DNA of 64,000 nucleotides from Limnohabitans sp. G3-2 (GTDB lineage: Bacteria; Pseudomonadota; Gammaproteobacteria; Burkholderiales; Burkholderiaceae_C): assembly GCF_002778275.1 (NCBI RefSeq), contig NZ_NESG01000002.1:414541-478540 (forward strand). The letters run 5' to 3'. The translations under genes were made by a program, and so were the position numbers. Below are positions 54,102 to 63,861 of the stretch, piece after piece. Below the pieces are notes generated by a model that ran no database searches, was not told the origin of the DNA, and saw only the letters and a program-made list of their open reading frames with translations. The stretch's first letter is position 1. Each line of letters opens with the position of its first letter.

Positions 54102-55251
54102 AGTCGCCGGTGCGTGCCAGGTAGCGTTTGCGCCAGAACACCAAGCCCATGGTGGTGGCAATCGTGCCCATGCCACCCAGCGTCCACCAAAACCCGGTGG
54201 CCGTGTGCAGCCATGGCATGAATTCGAAGTTCATGCCGAACACGGCCGCGATCAGGTTCAGGGGCAAAAAAATCGCGGTCAGCGCGGTCAGCGTGCGCAT
54301 GATGTCGTTGGTGCGGTTGCCTTGCACATTGAAGTGCATTTGCACCGCGGTTTCGGTGTTGTGCTCCAAGCGGCGCACATGTTGGACCACCCGGTCGATG
54401 TGTTCCAGCACATCGCGGCTGCGGATTTTCAGCAACTCGTGTTCTCGTTCGGCGTTGCTGCCGGGCCCCAGTCCCCACGTGTCCAGCGACTCGGTCCAGC
54501 CTTGCAAGGCGGTGCGCTGGTCGTCACACAACGATTCGAGTTGGTGCAGCGCCAGCCGCGCCTGGAGCAGGGCGTCCCAGCGGTTGAAGCGGGTGCGTGG
54601 GTTGAGCAACTCGGCTTGCCAATGGTCCAGCTGGCGGCTGAGTTCGCGGCGCAAGTCGAGGTAGCTGTCCACCATCTGGCTGACGATGCGCAGCATCATG
54701 TCGGCCGGGCTGCTGGGCACGCCCCGTGCGCCCGTGGAACGGGGGTCGGCCGCCGCTGCCGCCGCGGCTGCGGGTGGCGGCGACTTGCTCAAGGCGCTGC
54801 TGGTTAGCAAGCGTTGCGCATAGGCGTCGCGTACCGCACAGTCTGCGGGGTGCACACTCAAGAGCACCCGGTCAAACACCGCCATGCCGACCGGGCTGGT
54901 GTCGATGCGGTGCAAAACGGGCGGACCTGTGCGCTTGGTGGGGCGACCTGGAGCGGGTGCCTCGGCTGGGCCGGCCGTGTCCTGACGTTGGGCCAGTCTG
55001 CGAAACACCACCAGGTCGTAGTGCGAGCTGTAATCAAAGCGCGAGGGCAATTGGGCGTTCAGCAGGTCTGAAACGTGCAAATCCACCAAGCTTTGCCCTG
55101 TCAGCCGTTCCAGATGGCTTTGGATGGACGACAAGTCGGTTTGGAACTGCTCGCGCGTGCCCGCGATCCAGACATAGCCTTGTTCAGGCAGGCGCTCTGG
55201 CCAGTCGGTTTCGGTATGAACCTCTGCACCCGAGACGCTGAAGATCCGCAT
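54100..55251 (-). CDS. corA: CorA family divalent cation transporter
   Basis: 383 residues. A large N-terminal cytoplasmic domain ends in two C-terminal membrane helices; the GMN signature is in AAVFGMNFEFMPWL with LTALTAIFLPLNLI before it. An Ala-rich linker (PPPAAAAAAAAD) lies at about 165. It moves Mg2+, Co2+ or Zn2+ (ZntB-like subfamilies also fit). The ATG at 55251 is used; an in-frame GTG at 55263 overlaps the hemB stop (GTGA). Its stop is at the edge of the REP-like array, so the array may act as its 3' end. Confidence 0.9.
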   Translation of the reverse strand: MRIFSVSGAEVHTETDWPERLPEQGYVWIAGTREQFQTDLSSIQSHLERLTGQSLVDLHVSDLLNAQLPSRFDYSSHYDLVVFRRLAQRQDTAGPAEAPAPGRPTKRTGPPVLHRIDTSPVGMAVFDRVLLSVHPADCAVRDAYAQRLLTSSALSKSPPPAAAAAAAADPRSTGARGVPSSPADMMLRIVSQMVDSYLDLRRELSRQLDHWQAELLNPRTRFNRWDALLQARLALHQLESLCDDQRTALQGWTESLDTWGLGPGSNAEREHELLKIRSRDVLEHIDRVVQHVRRLEHNTETAVQMHFNVQGNRTNDIMRTLTALTAIFLPLNLIAAVFGMNFEFMPWLHTATGFWWTLGGMGTIATTMGLVFWRKRYLARTGD

Positions 55252-55259
55252 ACCGGCGA

Positions 55260-56351
<1,092 letters not shown>

Positions 56352-56412
56352 TCAAAAACATCACAAAACACAAATTTAAGCTTGTTTGCATTTTTGTTAT
56401 TTGATAAATTAA

Positions 56413-56514
56413 CGCCGGGCAGCTTGCTGCCTCCCGCTTTTCCTCCCTGAGCGGGGCCTGGACGCTCACGCCGACAGGCTTGCCACCCTCGGCCCATGGC
56501 CGGGGGTTTTTTTT
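56413..56514 (+). ncRNA. Candidate structured leader or small RNA upstream of hemJ
   Basis: After a weak promoter (TTGTTT at 56382, 17 bases, TAAATT at 56405) lies about 100 bases of GC-rich sequence with three nested hairpins: GGCAGC / GCTGCC (about 56418-56431), CCCGCT / AGCGGG (about 56433-56455) and GCCTG / CAGGC (about 56456-56480). It ends in an intrinsic terminator. No open reading frame is evident. It could be a free small RNA or a leader whose terminator controls hemJ. I recognise no known riboswitch class. Confidence 0.4.
56486..56514 (+). terminator. Intrinsic terminator 52 bases upstream of hemJ
   Basis: CCCTCGGCC and GGCCGGGGG form a 9-bp stem with one mismatch around a 3-base loop, followed by eight T. 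No gene precedes it on the plus strand, so it must end a short RNA or attenuate hemJ. Confidence 0.75.
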
Positions 56515-56566
56515 CGCCCGTTGACATCCCGCGGCGGCCTCGTCCATCTCTGACTACACTTGAGCC

Positions 56567-56995
56567 ATGCTCTGGATCAAAGCCCTTCACATCGTGTTCA
56601 TCGCCAGCTGGTTTGCGGGCCTGTTTTACCTGCCTCGAATTTTTGTCAATTTGGCGATGGTGGAGCCCGGCTCTGTGGCCGAGCGTGAGCGCTTGCTCTT
56701 GATGTCACGCAAGCTTTACCGCTTCATGACCATTTTGGCGGTGCCCGCTTTGGCCTTGGGCTTGTGGCTTTGGCTTCATTACGGCATTGGCAAAGGCCCA
56801 GGACAAGGCTGGATGCACGCCAAACTGCTGATCGTGGTGGCCTTGCTGGGCTACCACCACAGTTGTGGCGTGTTGTTGCGCAAATTCGAGAGCGGCCAAA
56901 TGCAGCGCAGCCATGTCTGGTTCCGTTGGTTCAATGAAGCACCGGTGCTGATGATGTTCGCGGCGGTCATTTTGGTGGTGGTCAAGCCGTTTTAA
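56567..56995 (+). CDS. hemJ: HemJ-type protoporphyrinogen oxidase (CopD-like membrane protein)
   Basis: 142 residues with four membrane segments. MLWIKALHIVFIASWFAGLFYLPRIFV, here given by its key part HIVFIASWFAGLFYLPR, contains the conserved His; GWMHAKLLIVVALLGYHH and WFRWFNEAP hold the other family residues. HemJ oxidises protoporphyrinogen IX to protoporphyrin IX in bacteria that lack HemG and HemY. Its divergent neighbour is hemB, which supports a role in heme synthesis. Confidence 0.88.
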   Translation: MLWIKALHIVFIASWFAGLFYLPRIFVNLAMVEPGSVAERERLLLMSRKLYRFMTILAVPALALGLWLWLHYGIGKGPGQGWMHAKLLIVVALLGYHHSCGVLLRKFESGQMQRSHVWFRWFNEAPVLMMFAAVILVVVKPF

Positions 56996-57004
56996 GGCCT
57001 GGGC

Positions 57005-58120
57005 ATGCGCACCGACCCTCAGCGCAAAACTGCGGCGTGGCCACTGGTTTGGGTGTATGCCATCCTGATTGTTTACGCCAGTTTGTACCCCTTTGACCAA
57101 TGGCGGTTTCAGGGCATTGCACCTTGGGTGTACCTGACCGCGCCATTGCCCCGTTATTGGACGGGTTTTGACGTGCTGTCCAATGTGTTGGGTTACGCGC
57201 CATTCGGGTTTTTGTTGGCTTTGGCATTGCACCGCACCCGGCCTGAATGGCCTGCGGTGCTCATGGCGACGACCGCAGCCGCGGTTTTGTCCTTGACGTT
57301 GGAGTCCATCCAAATGTTTTTGCCCGTGCGGGTGCCCTCTAACGTCGACGCCGCCCTGAACATGGCCGGGGCGCTGGCCGGGGCCACAACGGCGCGTGCT
57401 TTGGCTTGGGCGGGCTGGATGGACCGGTGGAGCCGTTTTCGCGACCGCTGGTTCGTGCCCGATTCGAGTGGGGCGCTGGCCTTGTTGGCGGTTTGGCCCT
57501 TGGCCTTGTTGTTTCCCGCCCCGGTGACGTTCGGTCTGGGCCAAGTGCTCGAGCGCTTGGAAGCTTTCTTGGCCCATGTGCTGGAGGACTCGGCGATGCT
57601 GGAGTGGCTGCCTCTGCGAGAAATAGAACTGCAGCCTTTGCTGCCCATCAGTGAGATTTTGTGCGTGGCCATCGGCCTGCTGCTGCCGTGCGCCTTGGCC
57701 TACGGTGTGGTGCGGCTGTGGCGTCAACGCGTTGTGGTCGCTGTGCTGTCGGTGCTGATCGGGTTTTTGGCCAGCGCTTTGTCGGCTGCGCTCACCTATG
57801 GCCCCGCCCACACCTGGGATTGGGTCACTTCCGAAGTTTGGGCCGGTTTGGCTGTCGCGGTGCTCGGGATGGCGGCCTTGTCTTTTTGCACCGCTCGGGT
57901 GTGCTGGGTGTTGGCCTTGGCCGCCCTGGTTTGGCAGCTCAGCTTGCTCAACAACGCTTCGGCCGACGCCTACTTTGTCCTGACTTTGCAAACCTGGGAG
58001 CAAGGCCGCTTCATCCGCTTCCATGGTCTGAGCCAGTGGCTGGGCTGGTTGTGGCCTTATGCTTTGCTGCTGTATTTGGTCAATCGCCTTTCTTCCAGTT
58101 CCCCTACAGACCCTTTGTGA
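57005..58120 (+). CDS. VanZ-like membrane protein
   Basis: 371 residues. The first 120 match VanZ: YASLYPFDQWRF, DVLSNVLGYAPFGFLLALAL, ESIQMFLPVRVPSNVDAALN (S-D-x-x-x-N). The remaining 250 residues add about six more membrane helices, so it is longer than most VanZ proteins. Its role is not known; VanZ gives low-level teicoplanin resistance in enterococci. It begins 9 bases after hemJ. Confidence 0.85.
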   Translation: MRTDPQRKTAAWPLVWVYAILIVYASLYPFDQWRFQGIAPWVYLTAPLPRYWTGFDVLSNVLGYAPFGFLLALALHRTRPEWPAVLMATTAAAVLSLTLESIQMFLPVRVPSNVDAALNMAGALAGATTARALAWAGWMDRWSRFRDRWFVPDSSGALALLAVWPLALLFPAPVTFGLGQVLERLEAFLAHVLEDSAMLEWLPLREIELQPLLPISEILCVAIGLLLPCALAYGVVRLWRQRVVVAVLSVLIGFLASALSAALTYGPAHTWDWVTSEVWAGLAVAVLGMAALSFCTARVCWVLALAALVWQLSLLNNASADAYFVLTLQTWEQGRFIRFHGLSQWLGWLWPYALLLYLVNRLSSSSPTDPL

Positions 58121-58144
58121 TGAGGGTCACCCTAAAATTCCGCC

Positions 58145-58489
58145 ATGACCACGCCAACCCACAGCCCCTATTTCAAGCGCCACATCTTCTTTTGCTTGAA
58201 CGAGCGCAAGAACAACGAGGCTTGCTGCGCCCAGCAAGGTGCGCAAGATGCTTTTGACCACTGCAAAGCCCAAGTGAAAGCTTTGGGTTTGGCCGGCCCG
58301 GGCGAGGTCCGCGTCAACAAAGCCGGTTGTTTGGACCGTTGTTCAGGGGGGCCGGTGGCTGTCGTCTATCCCGAAGGCGTTTGGTACACCTATGTGGACA
58401 AAGCCGACATCGATGAAATTGTGACGTCCCACCTGAAGAACGGCCAGGTGGTGACGCGCTTGGTCACGCCCGGGCATTTGGGGCGCTGA
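58145..58489 (+). CDS. Thioredoxin-like (2Fe-2S) ferredoxin
   Basis: 114 residues. The Cys pattern is FFCLNERKNNEACCAQQG, then NKAGCLDRCSGGPVAVVYPEG, the four-Cys arrangement of thioredoxin-fold 2Fe-2S proteins (Shethna/HoxE-like). The electron partner is unknown. Its stop shares a base with the start of the hydrolase gene (TGATG), so they are coupled; this pairing occurs in other betaproteobacteria, without known reason. Confidence 0.9.
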   Translation: MTTPTHSPYFKRHIFFCLNERKNNEACCAQQGAQDAFDHCKAQVKALGLAGPGEVRVNKAGCLDRCSGGPVAVVYPEGVWYTYVDKADIDEIVTSHLKNGQVVTRLVTPGHLGR

Positions 58490-59115
58490 TGAACGCGGCG
58501 ACACAGTCGTTGACCTTGCAGGGAAAAGCCGGGGCCATTGAAGCCTTGCTGGACACCCCGAGCGACTTGGCCGTCGTGGGCACGGCCGTGATTGCCCACC
58601 CCCACCCCTTGTTTGGTGGCACCATGCAAAACAAGGTGGTGCAGACCATGGCCAGGGCTTTTGTCCAGTGTGGCTGGCAAGCCGTGCGCTTCAATTTCCG
58701 GGGCGTTGGGGCCAGCGCGGGCACTTACGACGAGGGCCGAGGCGAGGCTGAGGACATGCTGGCGCTGGTGGGGCAAGTGGCCACGCAAGGCCCCCTGGCC
58801 TTGGCCGGGTTCTCGTTTGGCGCGTTTGTCACCAGCCACGTGGCGCAGAGCTTGGCCGCTGTGCGCAGCTTGGACAAACTGGTGCTGGTGGGAACGGCCG
58901 CCTCTCGGTTTGATGTCGCGCCCGTGGCCCCGGAACTGCATGACCGAACCTTGGTGCTGCATGGCGAGCGAGACGATACAGTCCCATTGGCCAGCGTGAT
59001 GGATTGGGCGCGGCCGCAATCCCTTCCCGTGACCGTGATTCCCGGTGTCGAGCATTTTTTCCACGGCCAGTTGCCTTTGCTCAAAAGCTTGGTGGCCCGA
59101 CACCTTCGCGCCTGA
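58489..59115 (+). CDS. Alpha/beta hydrolase (COG2945 type)
   Basis: 208 residues. VIAHPHPLFGGTMQNKVVQTMA and FNFRGVGASAGTYDEGRGE are hallmarks of this group; the nucleophile Ser is in LAGFSFGAF, with the Asp at LHGERDDTVPL and His at GVEHFFHG. The substrate is unknown. It is translationally coupled to the ferredoxin gene. Confidence 0.9.
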   Translation: MNAATQSLTLQGKAGAIEALLDTPSDLAVVGTAVIAHPHPLFGGTMQNKVVQTMARAFVQCGWQAVRFNFRGVGASAGTYDEGRGEAEDMLALVGQVATQGPLALAGFSFGAFVTSHVAQSLAAVRSLDKLVLVGTAASRFDVAPVAPELHDRTLVLHGERDDTVPLASVMDWARPQSLPVTVIPGVEHFFHGQLPLLKSLVARHLRA

Positions 59116-59163
59116 TTCCCGTAGCGGCCCATAAAGGGCTGCTCAAGTTCCTCTTCCAACGTC

Positions 59164-60321
59164 ATGTCCTCATATTTCAAACATTTTGCTGTGGCCTTTG
59201 GGTTGTGGCTTGCCTGCAATGTCCAGGCGCAGATGCCGCAGCCGCCAGAGGTCGCCGCCAAGGCTTATTTGTTGATCGATGTCACCGCCAACCAGGTCTT
59301 GGCGGCCAAAGACCCGGACATGGCCGTGGAGCCAGCGTCCTTGACCAAGCTCATGACGGCTTATTTGGTGTTTGACGCCCTCAAATCCAGAAAAATCGAC
59401 TTGAAACAGACCTTGCCTGTGTCTGAGAGGGCCTGGAAGATGCCTGGCTCGCGCATGTTTCTAGATCCCAAAATGCGGGTGCCGGTCGAGGATTTGATCA
59501 AGGGCATGGTTGTGCAGTCTGGCAACGACGCGACGGTGGCCTTGGCCGAGGGGGTGGGCGGCAGCGTGGAGCGCTTTGTTCAAATGATGAACGAGCAGAC
59601 CCAGGTCTTGGGCATGAAAAACACCAGCTACCGCAACCCAGAGGGCCTGAACGAGGCGGGGCACACCACCACCGCGCGTGACCTCGGTCTGCTGGCGACC
59701 CGCCTGATGCGGGACTTTCCGGAATATGTGCCTTATTACGCGATCAAAAAGTACCGCTACGAAGGCACACCAGCAGCCAATGACAGCAACCGCAATTTGT
59801 TGTTGTTTCGGGATGCCACGGTGGACGGTTTGAGCACAGGCCAGACCAAGGCGGCCGGTTATTGCTTGGTGGCCACGGCCAAAAGGGATTTTCCGAATGT
59901 GGCAGCCCGTCGCTTGTTGTCGGTGGTGCTGGGGGCTGACAGTGAGAACGCCCGCGCCAATGAAAGCCAAAAGTTGCTCAATTGGGGGTACAGCGCATTC
60001 GATGCGGTCAAGTTGTTTGACGCCGGCCAGCCGGTCCTGAGCCCCAGTGTCTGGCAAGGCAAGTCGCCTGTGGTGAAGTTGGGCTCGTTTCAGCCCCTGG
60101 TGGTGGCGGTCCCTTCCGGCACGGCCGCCCAGATCAAAACCCAGGTGGCGCGTCCCGATCCGTTGGTGGCTCCCTTTGCCAAAGGGCAAAAGGTGGGCAG
60201 TTTGAAGGTCTTGCGAGCCGAGCAGTTGTTGTTCGAGGTGCCCTTGGTGGCTTTGGAGCCCGTAGAACAAGCAGGTGTTCTGGGCCGTGCCTGGGATGCG
60301 CTGCGCCTGTGGATCAAGTGA
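59164..60321 (+). CDS. dacA: D-alanyl-D-alanine carboxypeptidase (PBP5/6-like, S11 family) with altered KTG motif
   Basis: 385 residues with a signal peptide (1-22). The S11 motifs are SLTK (PASLTKLMTAY, catalytic Ser and Lys) and SGN (VVQSGNDATVAL). The third motif, normally KTG, reads STG here (DGLSTGQTKAAGYC). A C-terminal beta domain and an amphipathic anchor (GRAWDALRLWIK) follow as in PBP5. It trims the terminal D-Ala of peptidoglycan pentapeptides. Loss of the KTG lysine should weaken carboxypeptidase activity unless the nearby Lys of GQTKAAG compensates. Confidence 0.9.
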   Translation: MSSYFKHFAVAFGLWLACNVQAQMPQPPEVAAKAYLLIDVTANQVLAAKDPDMAVEPASLTKLMTAYLVFDALKSRKIDLKQTLPVSERAWKMPGSRMFLDPKMRVPVEDLIKGMVVQSGNDATVALAEGVGGSVERFVQMMNEQTQVLGMKNTSYRNPEGLNEAGHTTTARDLGLLATRLMRDFPEYVPYYAIKKYRYEGTPAANDSNRNLLLFRDATVDGLSTGQTKAAGYCLVATAKRDFPNVAARRLLSVVLGADSENARANESQKLLNWGYSAFDAVKLFDAGQPVLSPSVWQGKSPVVKLGSFQPLVVAVPSGTAAQIKTQVARPDPLVAPFAKGQKVGSLKVLRAEQLLFEVPLVALEPVEQAGVLGRAWDALRLWIK

Positions 60322-60357
60322 ATTTCGGTCTTTGGGCACCCTCGATGTGTGGATAAC

Positions 60358-60386
60358 TTGCCCTCGGTCCCTCAGGCGGTTATACT
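60358..60386 (+). promoter_or_regulatory. Promoter of the str operon
   Basis: TTGCCC at 60358-60363 and TATACT at 60381-60386 are 17 bases apart, a good sigma-70 pair, 73 bases ahead of rpsL. A GC-rich discriminator (GGCGGGC) follows, as expected for stringently controlled ribosomal promoters. Confidence 0.7.
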
Positions 60387-60458
60387 GGCGGGCTTTTCCG
60401 CTTTTGGGGCGGAGAAGTTTCTTTTGTCAAATTCAAACGTTTAGGGACGTTACAAACA

Positions 60459-60836
60459 ATGCCAACCATCAATCAATTGGTGCGTCAGGGGCGCGAGGTC
60501 GAAACGATCAAGTCCAAAAGCCCTGCGATGCAAAACTCTCCACAGCGTCGTGGTGTCTGCACCCGTGTGTACACCACAACGCCTAAAAAGCCTAACTCCG
60601 CTCTGCGTAAAGTTGCCAAAGTGCGCTTGACCAACGGTTTTGAGGTCATCTCCTACATCGGCGGTGAAGGCCACAACCTGCAAGAACACTCTGTGGTTCT
60701 GGTGCGCGGTGGTCGTGTCAAAGACTTGCCAGGTGTGCGTTACCACATCGTGCGCGGTTCGCTGGACTTGCAAGGCGTGAAAGACCGCAAGCAGTCTCGC
60801 TCCAAGTACGGTGCGAAGAAGCCAAAAGCCAAGTAA
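60459..60836 (+). CDS. rpsL: 30S ribosomal protein S12
   Basis: 125 residues, normal length. [13 protein letters not shown] opens it, and the decoding-site segments [15 protein letters not shown] and [13 protein letters not shown] are intact, with Lys at both positions where changes give streptomycin resistance. First gene of the str operon. Confidence 0.98.
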
Positions 60837-61001
60837 GCCCTTTGGGGTTGAAATTTTTCGGTGCTGTATCCCGCGTGGCGCGGTGATTCAGCGAAGTGAC
60901 CCGAAGCCCGGAATTGTCCAGGTGGGTCGAGTAAGTGAGTTGTTTTGAATAACACTCGCGGTGTCTGAAAAGATGCCAACTGAAGCAATATGAGGTGAAA
61001 T

Positions 61002-61472
61002 ATGCCACGTCGTCGCGAAGTCCCTAAACGTGAAATCCTGCCGGATCCCAAGTTCGGTAATGTCGAATTGTCCAAGTTCATGAACGTGATCATGGAAGGC
61101 GGCAAAAAAGCTGTTGCCGAGCGCATCATTTACGGTGCCCTCGAAAACATGGAAAAGAAAACAGGCAAAGACCCTGTTGAGTTGTTCTCCATTGCCATCA
61201 ACAACGTCAAGCCCATGGTGGAAGTGAAATCCCGCCGCGTGGGTGGTGCGAACTACCAGGTGCCTGTTGAAGTGCGCCCAGTTCGCCGCTTGGCGCTGTC
61301 GATGCGTTGGATCAAAGAAGCCGCTCGCAAGCGCGGTGAAAAGTCCATGGCCCTGCGTTTGGCCAACGAACTGCTCGAGGCCAACGAAGGCCGTGGCGGC
61401 GCCATGAAAAAGCGTGACGAAGTTCACCGCATGGCCGAAGCCAACAAGGCGTTCTCGCACTTCCGCTTCTGA
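61002..61472 (+). CDS. rpsG: 30S ribosomal protein S7
   Basis: 156 residues, normal length. [20 protein letters not shown] at the start and [18 protein letters not shown] in the middle are family signatures. It binds 16S rRNA and nucleates the small-subunit head. AGGTGAA precedes the ATG. The 165-base gap after rpsL is where S7 autoregulates in E. coli, but no matching structure was established here. Confidence 0.98.
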   Translation: MPRRREVPKREILPDPKFGNVELSKFMNVIMEGGKKAVAERIIYGALENMEKKTGKDPVELFSIAINNVKPMVEVKSRRVGGANYQVPVEVRPVRRLALSMRWIKEAARKRGEKSMALRLANELLEANEGRGGAMKKRDEVHRMAEANKAFSHFRF

Positions 61473-61515
61473 TTCACAAGGGTTTCACAAAGAAGCCCGA
61501 CACTGTCAGAAGCTG

Positions 61516-61547
61516 GCCCGCTGGCCCCAAAAGGGGTGGCGGGCTTT
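61516..61547 (+). terminator. Strong hairpin between rpsG and fusA
   Basis: GCCCGC-TGG-CCCC, loop AAAA, GGGG-TG-GCGGGC forms a long stem with a small internal bulge, followed by only TTTGG. It is probably a partial terminator or attenuator that sets the S7:EF-G ratio rather than a full stop. Confidence 0.5.
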
Positions 61548-61571
61548 GGTATTTAATCATTGGAGAAATAA

Positions 61572-63674
61572 ATGGCTCGCACCACCCCCATCGAGCGCTA
61601 TCGCAACATTGGTATCTCGGCGCACATTGACGCTGGCAAGACCACAACGACTGAGCGTATTCTTTTTTATACCGGCGTGAATCACAAAATTGGTGAAGTG
61701 CACGACGGCGCCGCCACCATGGACTGGATGGAGCAGGAGCAAGAGCGTGGCATCACGATCACCTCCGCTGCCACCACCTGCTTCTGGAAAGGCATGGACG
61801 GCTCTTTCGAAGACCACCGCATCAACATCATCGACACCCCCGGTCACGTGGACTTCACCATTGAAGTTGAGCGTTCGATGCGCGTGCTGGACGGTGCTTG
61901 CATGGTTTACTGTGCTGTGGGCGGCGTGCAGCCCCAGTCTGAAACCGTGTGGCGTCAGGCCAACAAGTACAAAGTGCCACGTTTGGCCTTTGTGAACAAG
62001 ATGGACCGCACCGGTGCCAACTTCTTCAAAGTTGTGGAGCAGATGAAGTTGCGCCTGAAGGCCAACCCCGTGCCGATCGTGATCCCAATTGGCGCTGAAG
62101 AAAACTTCACCGGCGTGGTCGATCTGCGCAAGATGAAGGCCATCATCTGGGACGAAGCTTCTCAGGGCATGAAGTTCACGTTCGAAGAAATTCCTGCTGA
62201 CTTGGTTGAATTGGCCAAAGAGTGGCGCGAGAAGATGGTGGAAGCTGCTGCTGAAGCCTCCGAAGAGCTGATGAACAAGTACCTCGAAGAAGGCGACTTG
62301 ACCGAAGAAGAAATCACCCACGGCCTGCGCGTTCGCACCATCAACAGCGAAATCCAGCCGATGTTGTGCGGTACAGCGTTCAAGAACAAAGGCGTTCAGC
62401 GCATGCTGGATGCGGTTCTCGAATTGATGCCTTCGCCACTGGACGTGAAAGCGATCAAGGGTTACGACGAAGAAGAGCAGGAAATCACCCGCAAAGCCGA
62501 CGACGATGAGAAGTTCTCTGCGTTGGCCTTCAAGTTGATGACCGATCCGTTCGTGGGTCAGTTGACTTTCGTTCGCGTGTACTCCGGCGTTCTGAAAAAG
62601 GGCGACACCGTCTACAACGCGGTGCGCGGCAAGAAAGAGCGTATCGGCCGTATCGTGCAGATGCACGCCAACAACCGTGAAGAAGTTGACGAGATCCGTG
62701 CAGGCGACATCGCTGCTTGCGTGGGCCTGAAAGACGTCACCACCGGCGAAACATTGTGCGATCCAAACGCCGTGATCACACTCGAGCGCATGGTGTTCCC
62801 TGACTCTGTGATCCGTCAAGCGGTGGAGCCCAAGACCAAAGCCGACCAGGAAAAAATGGGCATTGCCTTGTCCCGACTGGCTGCTGAAGATCCTTCTTTC
62901 CGCGTGCAAACCGACGAAGAGTCGGGCCAGACCATCATTGGTGGTCAGGGCGAATTGCACCTGGAAATCATTGTCGACCGCATGAAGCGTGAATTCGGTG
63001 TGGAAGCCAACGTCGGCAAGCCTCAAGTGGCTTACCGCGAAACCATCCGCAAGACCGTGGACGAAGCCGAAGGCAAGTTCGTGCGTCAGTCCGGTGGTAA
63101 GGGTCAATACGGTCACGTGGTTCTGAAGGTCGAGCCACAAGAGCCAGGCAAGGGCTTTGAATTCGTCGACGCCATCAAGGGCGGTGTGGTTCCTCGCGAA
63201 TACATCCCTGCGGTGGAAAAGGGCGTGATCGAAGCTTTGGGTCAAGGCGTGTTGGCGGGTTACCCCGTGGTGGACGTCAAGGTCACGCTGCACTTTGGTT
63301 CGTACCACGATGTGGACTCGAACGAAATGGCCTTCAAGATGGCCGCCATCTTTGGTTTCAAAGAAGGTTGCCGCAAAGCCCAGCCCGTGATTCTGGAGCC
63401 CATGATGGCTGTGGAAGTCGAGACCCCTGAAGACTACGCCGGTAACGTGATGGGCGACTTGTCCTCACGCCGCGGCATGGTCCAGGGTATGGACGACATG
63501 GTCGGTGGCGGCAAGGCCATCAAGGCCGAAGTGCCATTGTCCGAAATGTTCGGTTACTCGACCACCCTGCGCTCCATGTCGCAAGGCCGTGCAACGTACA
63601 CGATGGAATTCAAGCACTACGCTGAAGCCCCACGTAACGTGGCCGAAGCCATTGTGGCTTCACGCGCGAAGTAA
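61572..63674 (+). CDS. fusA: Elongation factor G
   Basis: 700 residues. GTPase motifs [15 protein letters not shown] (G1), DTPGHVDFT (G3) and [10 protein letters not shown] (G4) are present; the [10 protein letters not shown] switch is intact, and the C-terminal domains run through [15 protein letters not shown] and GEVSRRGM-like [11 protein letters not shown]. It drives ribosome translocation. GGAGAAATAA precedes the ATG. The only EF-G in the window. Confidence 0.98.
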   Translation: MARTTPIERYRNIGISAHIDAGKTTTTERILFYTGVNHKIGEVHDGAATMDWMEQEQERGITITSAATTCFWKGMDGSFEDHRINIIDTPGHVDFTIEVERSMRVLDGACMVYCAVGGVQPQSETVWRQANKYKVPRLAFVNKMDRTGANFFKVVEQMKLRLKANPVPIVIPIGAEENFTGVVDLRKMKAIIWDEASQGMKFTFEEIPADLVELAKEWREKMVEAAAEASEELMNKYLEEGDLTEEEITHGLRVRTINSEIQPMLCGTAFKNKGVQRMLDAVLELMPSPLDVKAIKGYDEEEQEITRKADDDEKFSALAFKLMTDPFVGQLTFVRVYSGVLKKGDTVYNAVRGKKERIGRIVQMHANNREEVDEIRAGDIAACVGLKDVTTGETLCDPNAVITLERMVFPDSVIRQAVEPKTKADQEKMGIALSRLAAEDPSFRVQTDEESGQTIIGGQGELHLEIIVDRMKREFGVEANVGKPQVAYRETIRKTVDEAEGKFVRQSGGKGQYGHVVLKVEPQEPGKGFEFVDAIKGGVVPREYIPAVEKGVIEALGQGVLAGYPVVDVKVTLHFGSYHDVDSNEMAFKMAAIFGFKEGCRKAQPVILEPMMAVEVETPEDYAGNVMGDLSSRRGMVQGMDDMVGGGKAIKAEVPLSEMFGYSTTLRSMSQGRATYTMEFKHYAEAPRNVAEAIVASRAK

Positions 63675-63687
63675 AGACAAGTGTGCC

Positions 63688-63715
63688 GGACCAAATTCGC
63701 CTGCGAATTTGATCC
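63688..63715. repeat. Hairpin in the fusA-tuf gap
   Basis: GGACCAAATTCGC and GCGAATTTGATCC form 13-bp arms with one mismatch around a 2-base loop, 13 bases after the fusA stop. No T tract follows, so it is not a standard terminator; it may be a processing or stability element. Further on, GTGCCCGTG (near 63781) and CACGGGCA (near 63832) form another long-range pair ahead of tuf. Confidence 0.55.
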
Positions 63716-63861
63716 GTCACTTCTGACTAGAAAGAGTCAGATCTGAAAGTTCAGAAACTGTCTGCGATCAAGTGCCACTCTGTGCCCGTGCGGAGTGATC
63801 AAGCAACCTGATGCAAACATAAAACCAACACACGGGCATTGCTCTTTTTAAGGATTGAAAA

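Noticed and set aside
53447..54807. Long reading frames through the 129-bp repeat array on both strands
   Set aside because: Their products are the same phrase repeated four times, run on into real genes in the wrong frame, and have no ribosome site. They result from repeats whose period is a multiple of three.
60837..61001. S7 autoregulatory element between rpsL and rpsG
   Set aside because: The position is right, but I could not identify a structure matching the E. coli site.
61557..63308. 583-codon frame antisense to fusA
   Set aside because: It is the mirror of fusA caused by GC-rich codon bias; His/Val/Phe-rich product with no family features.
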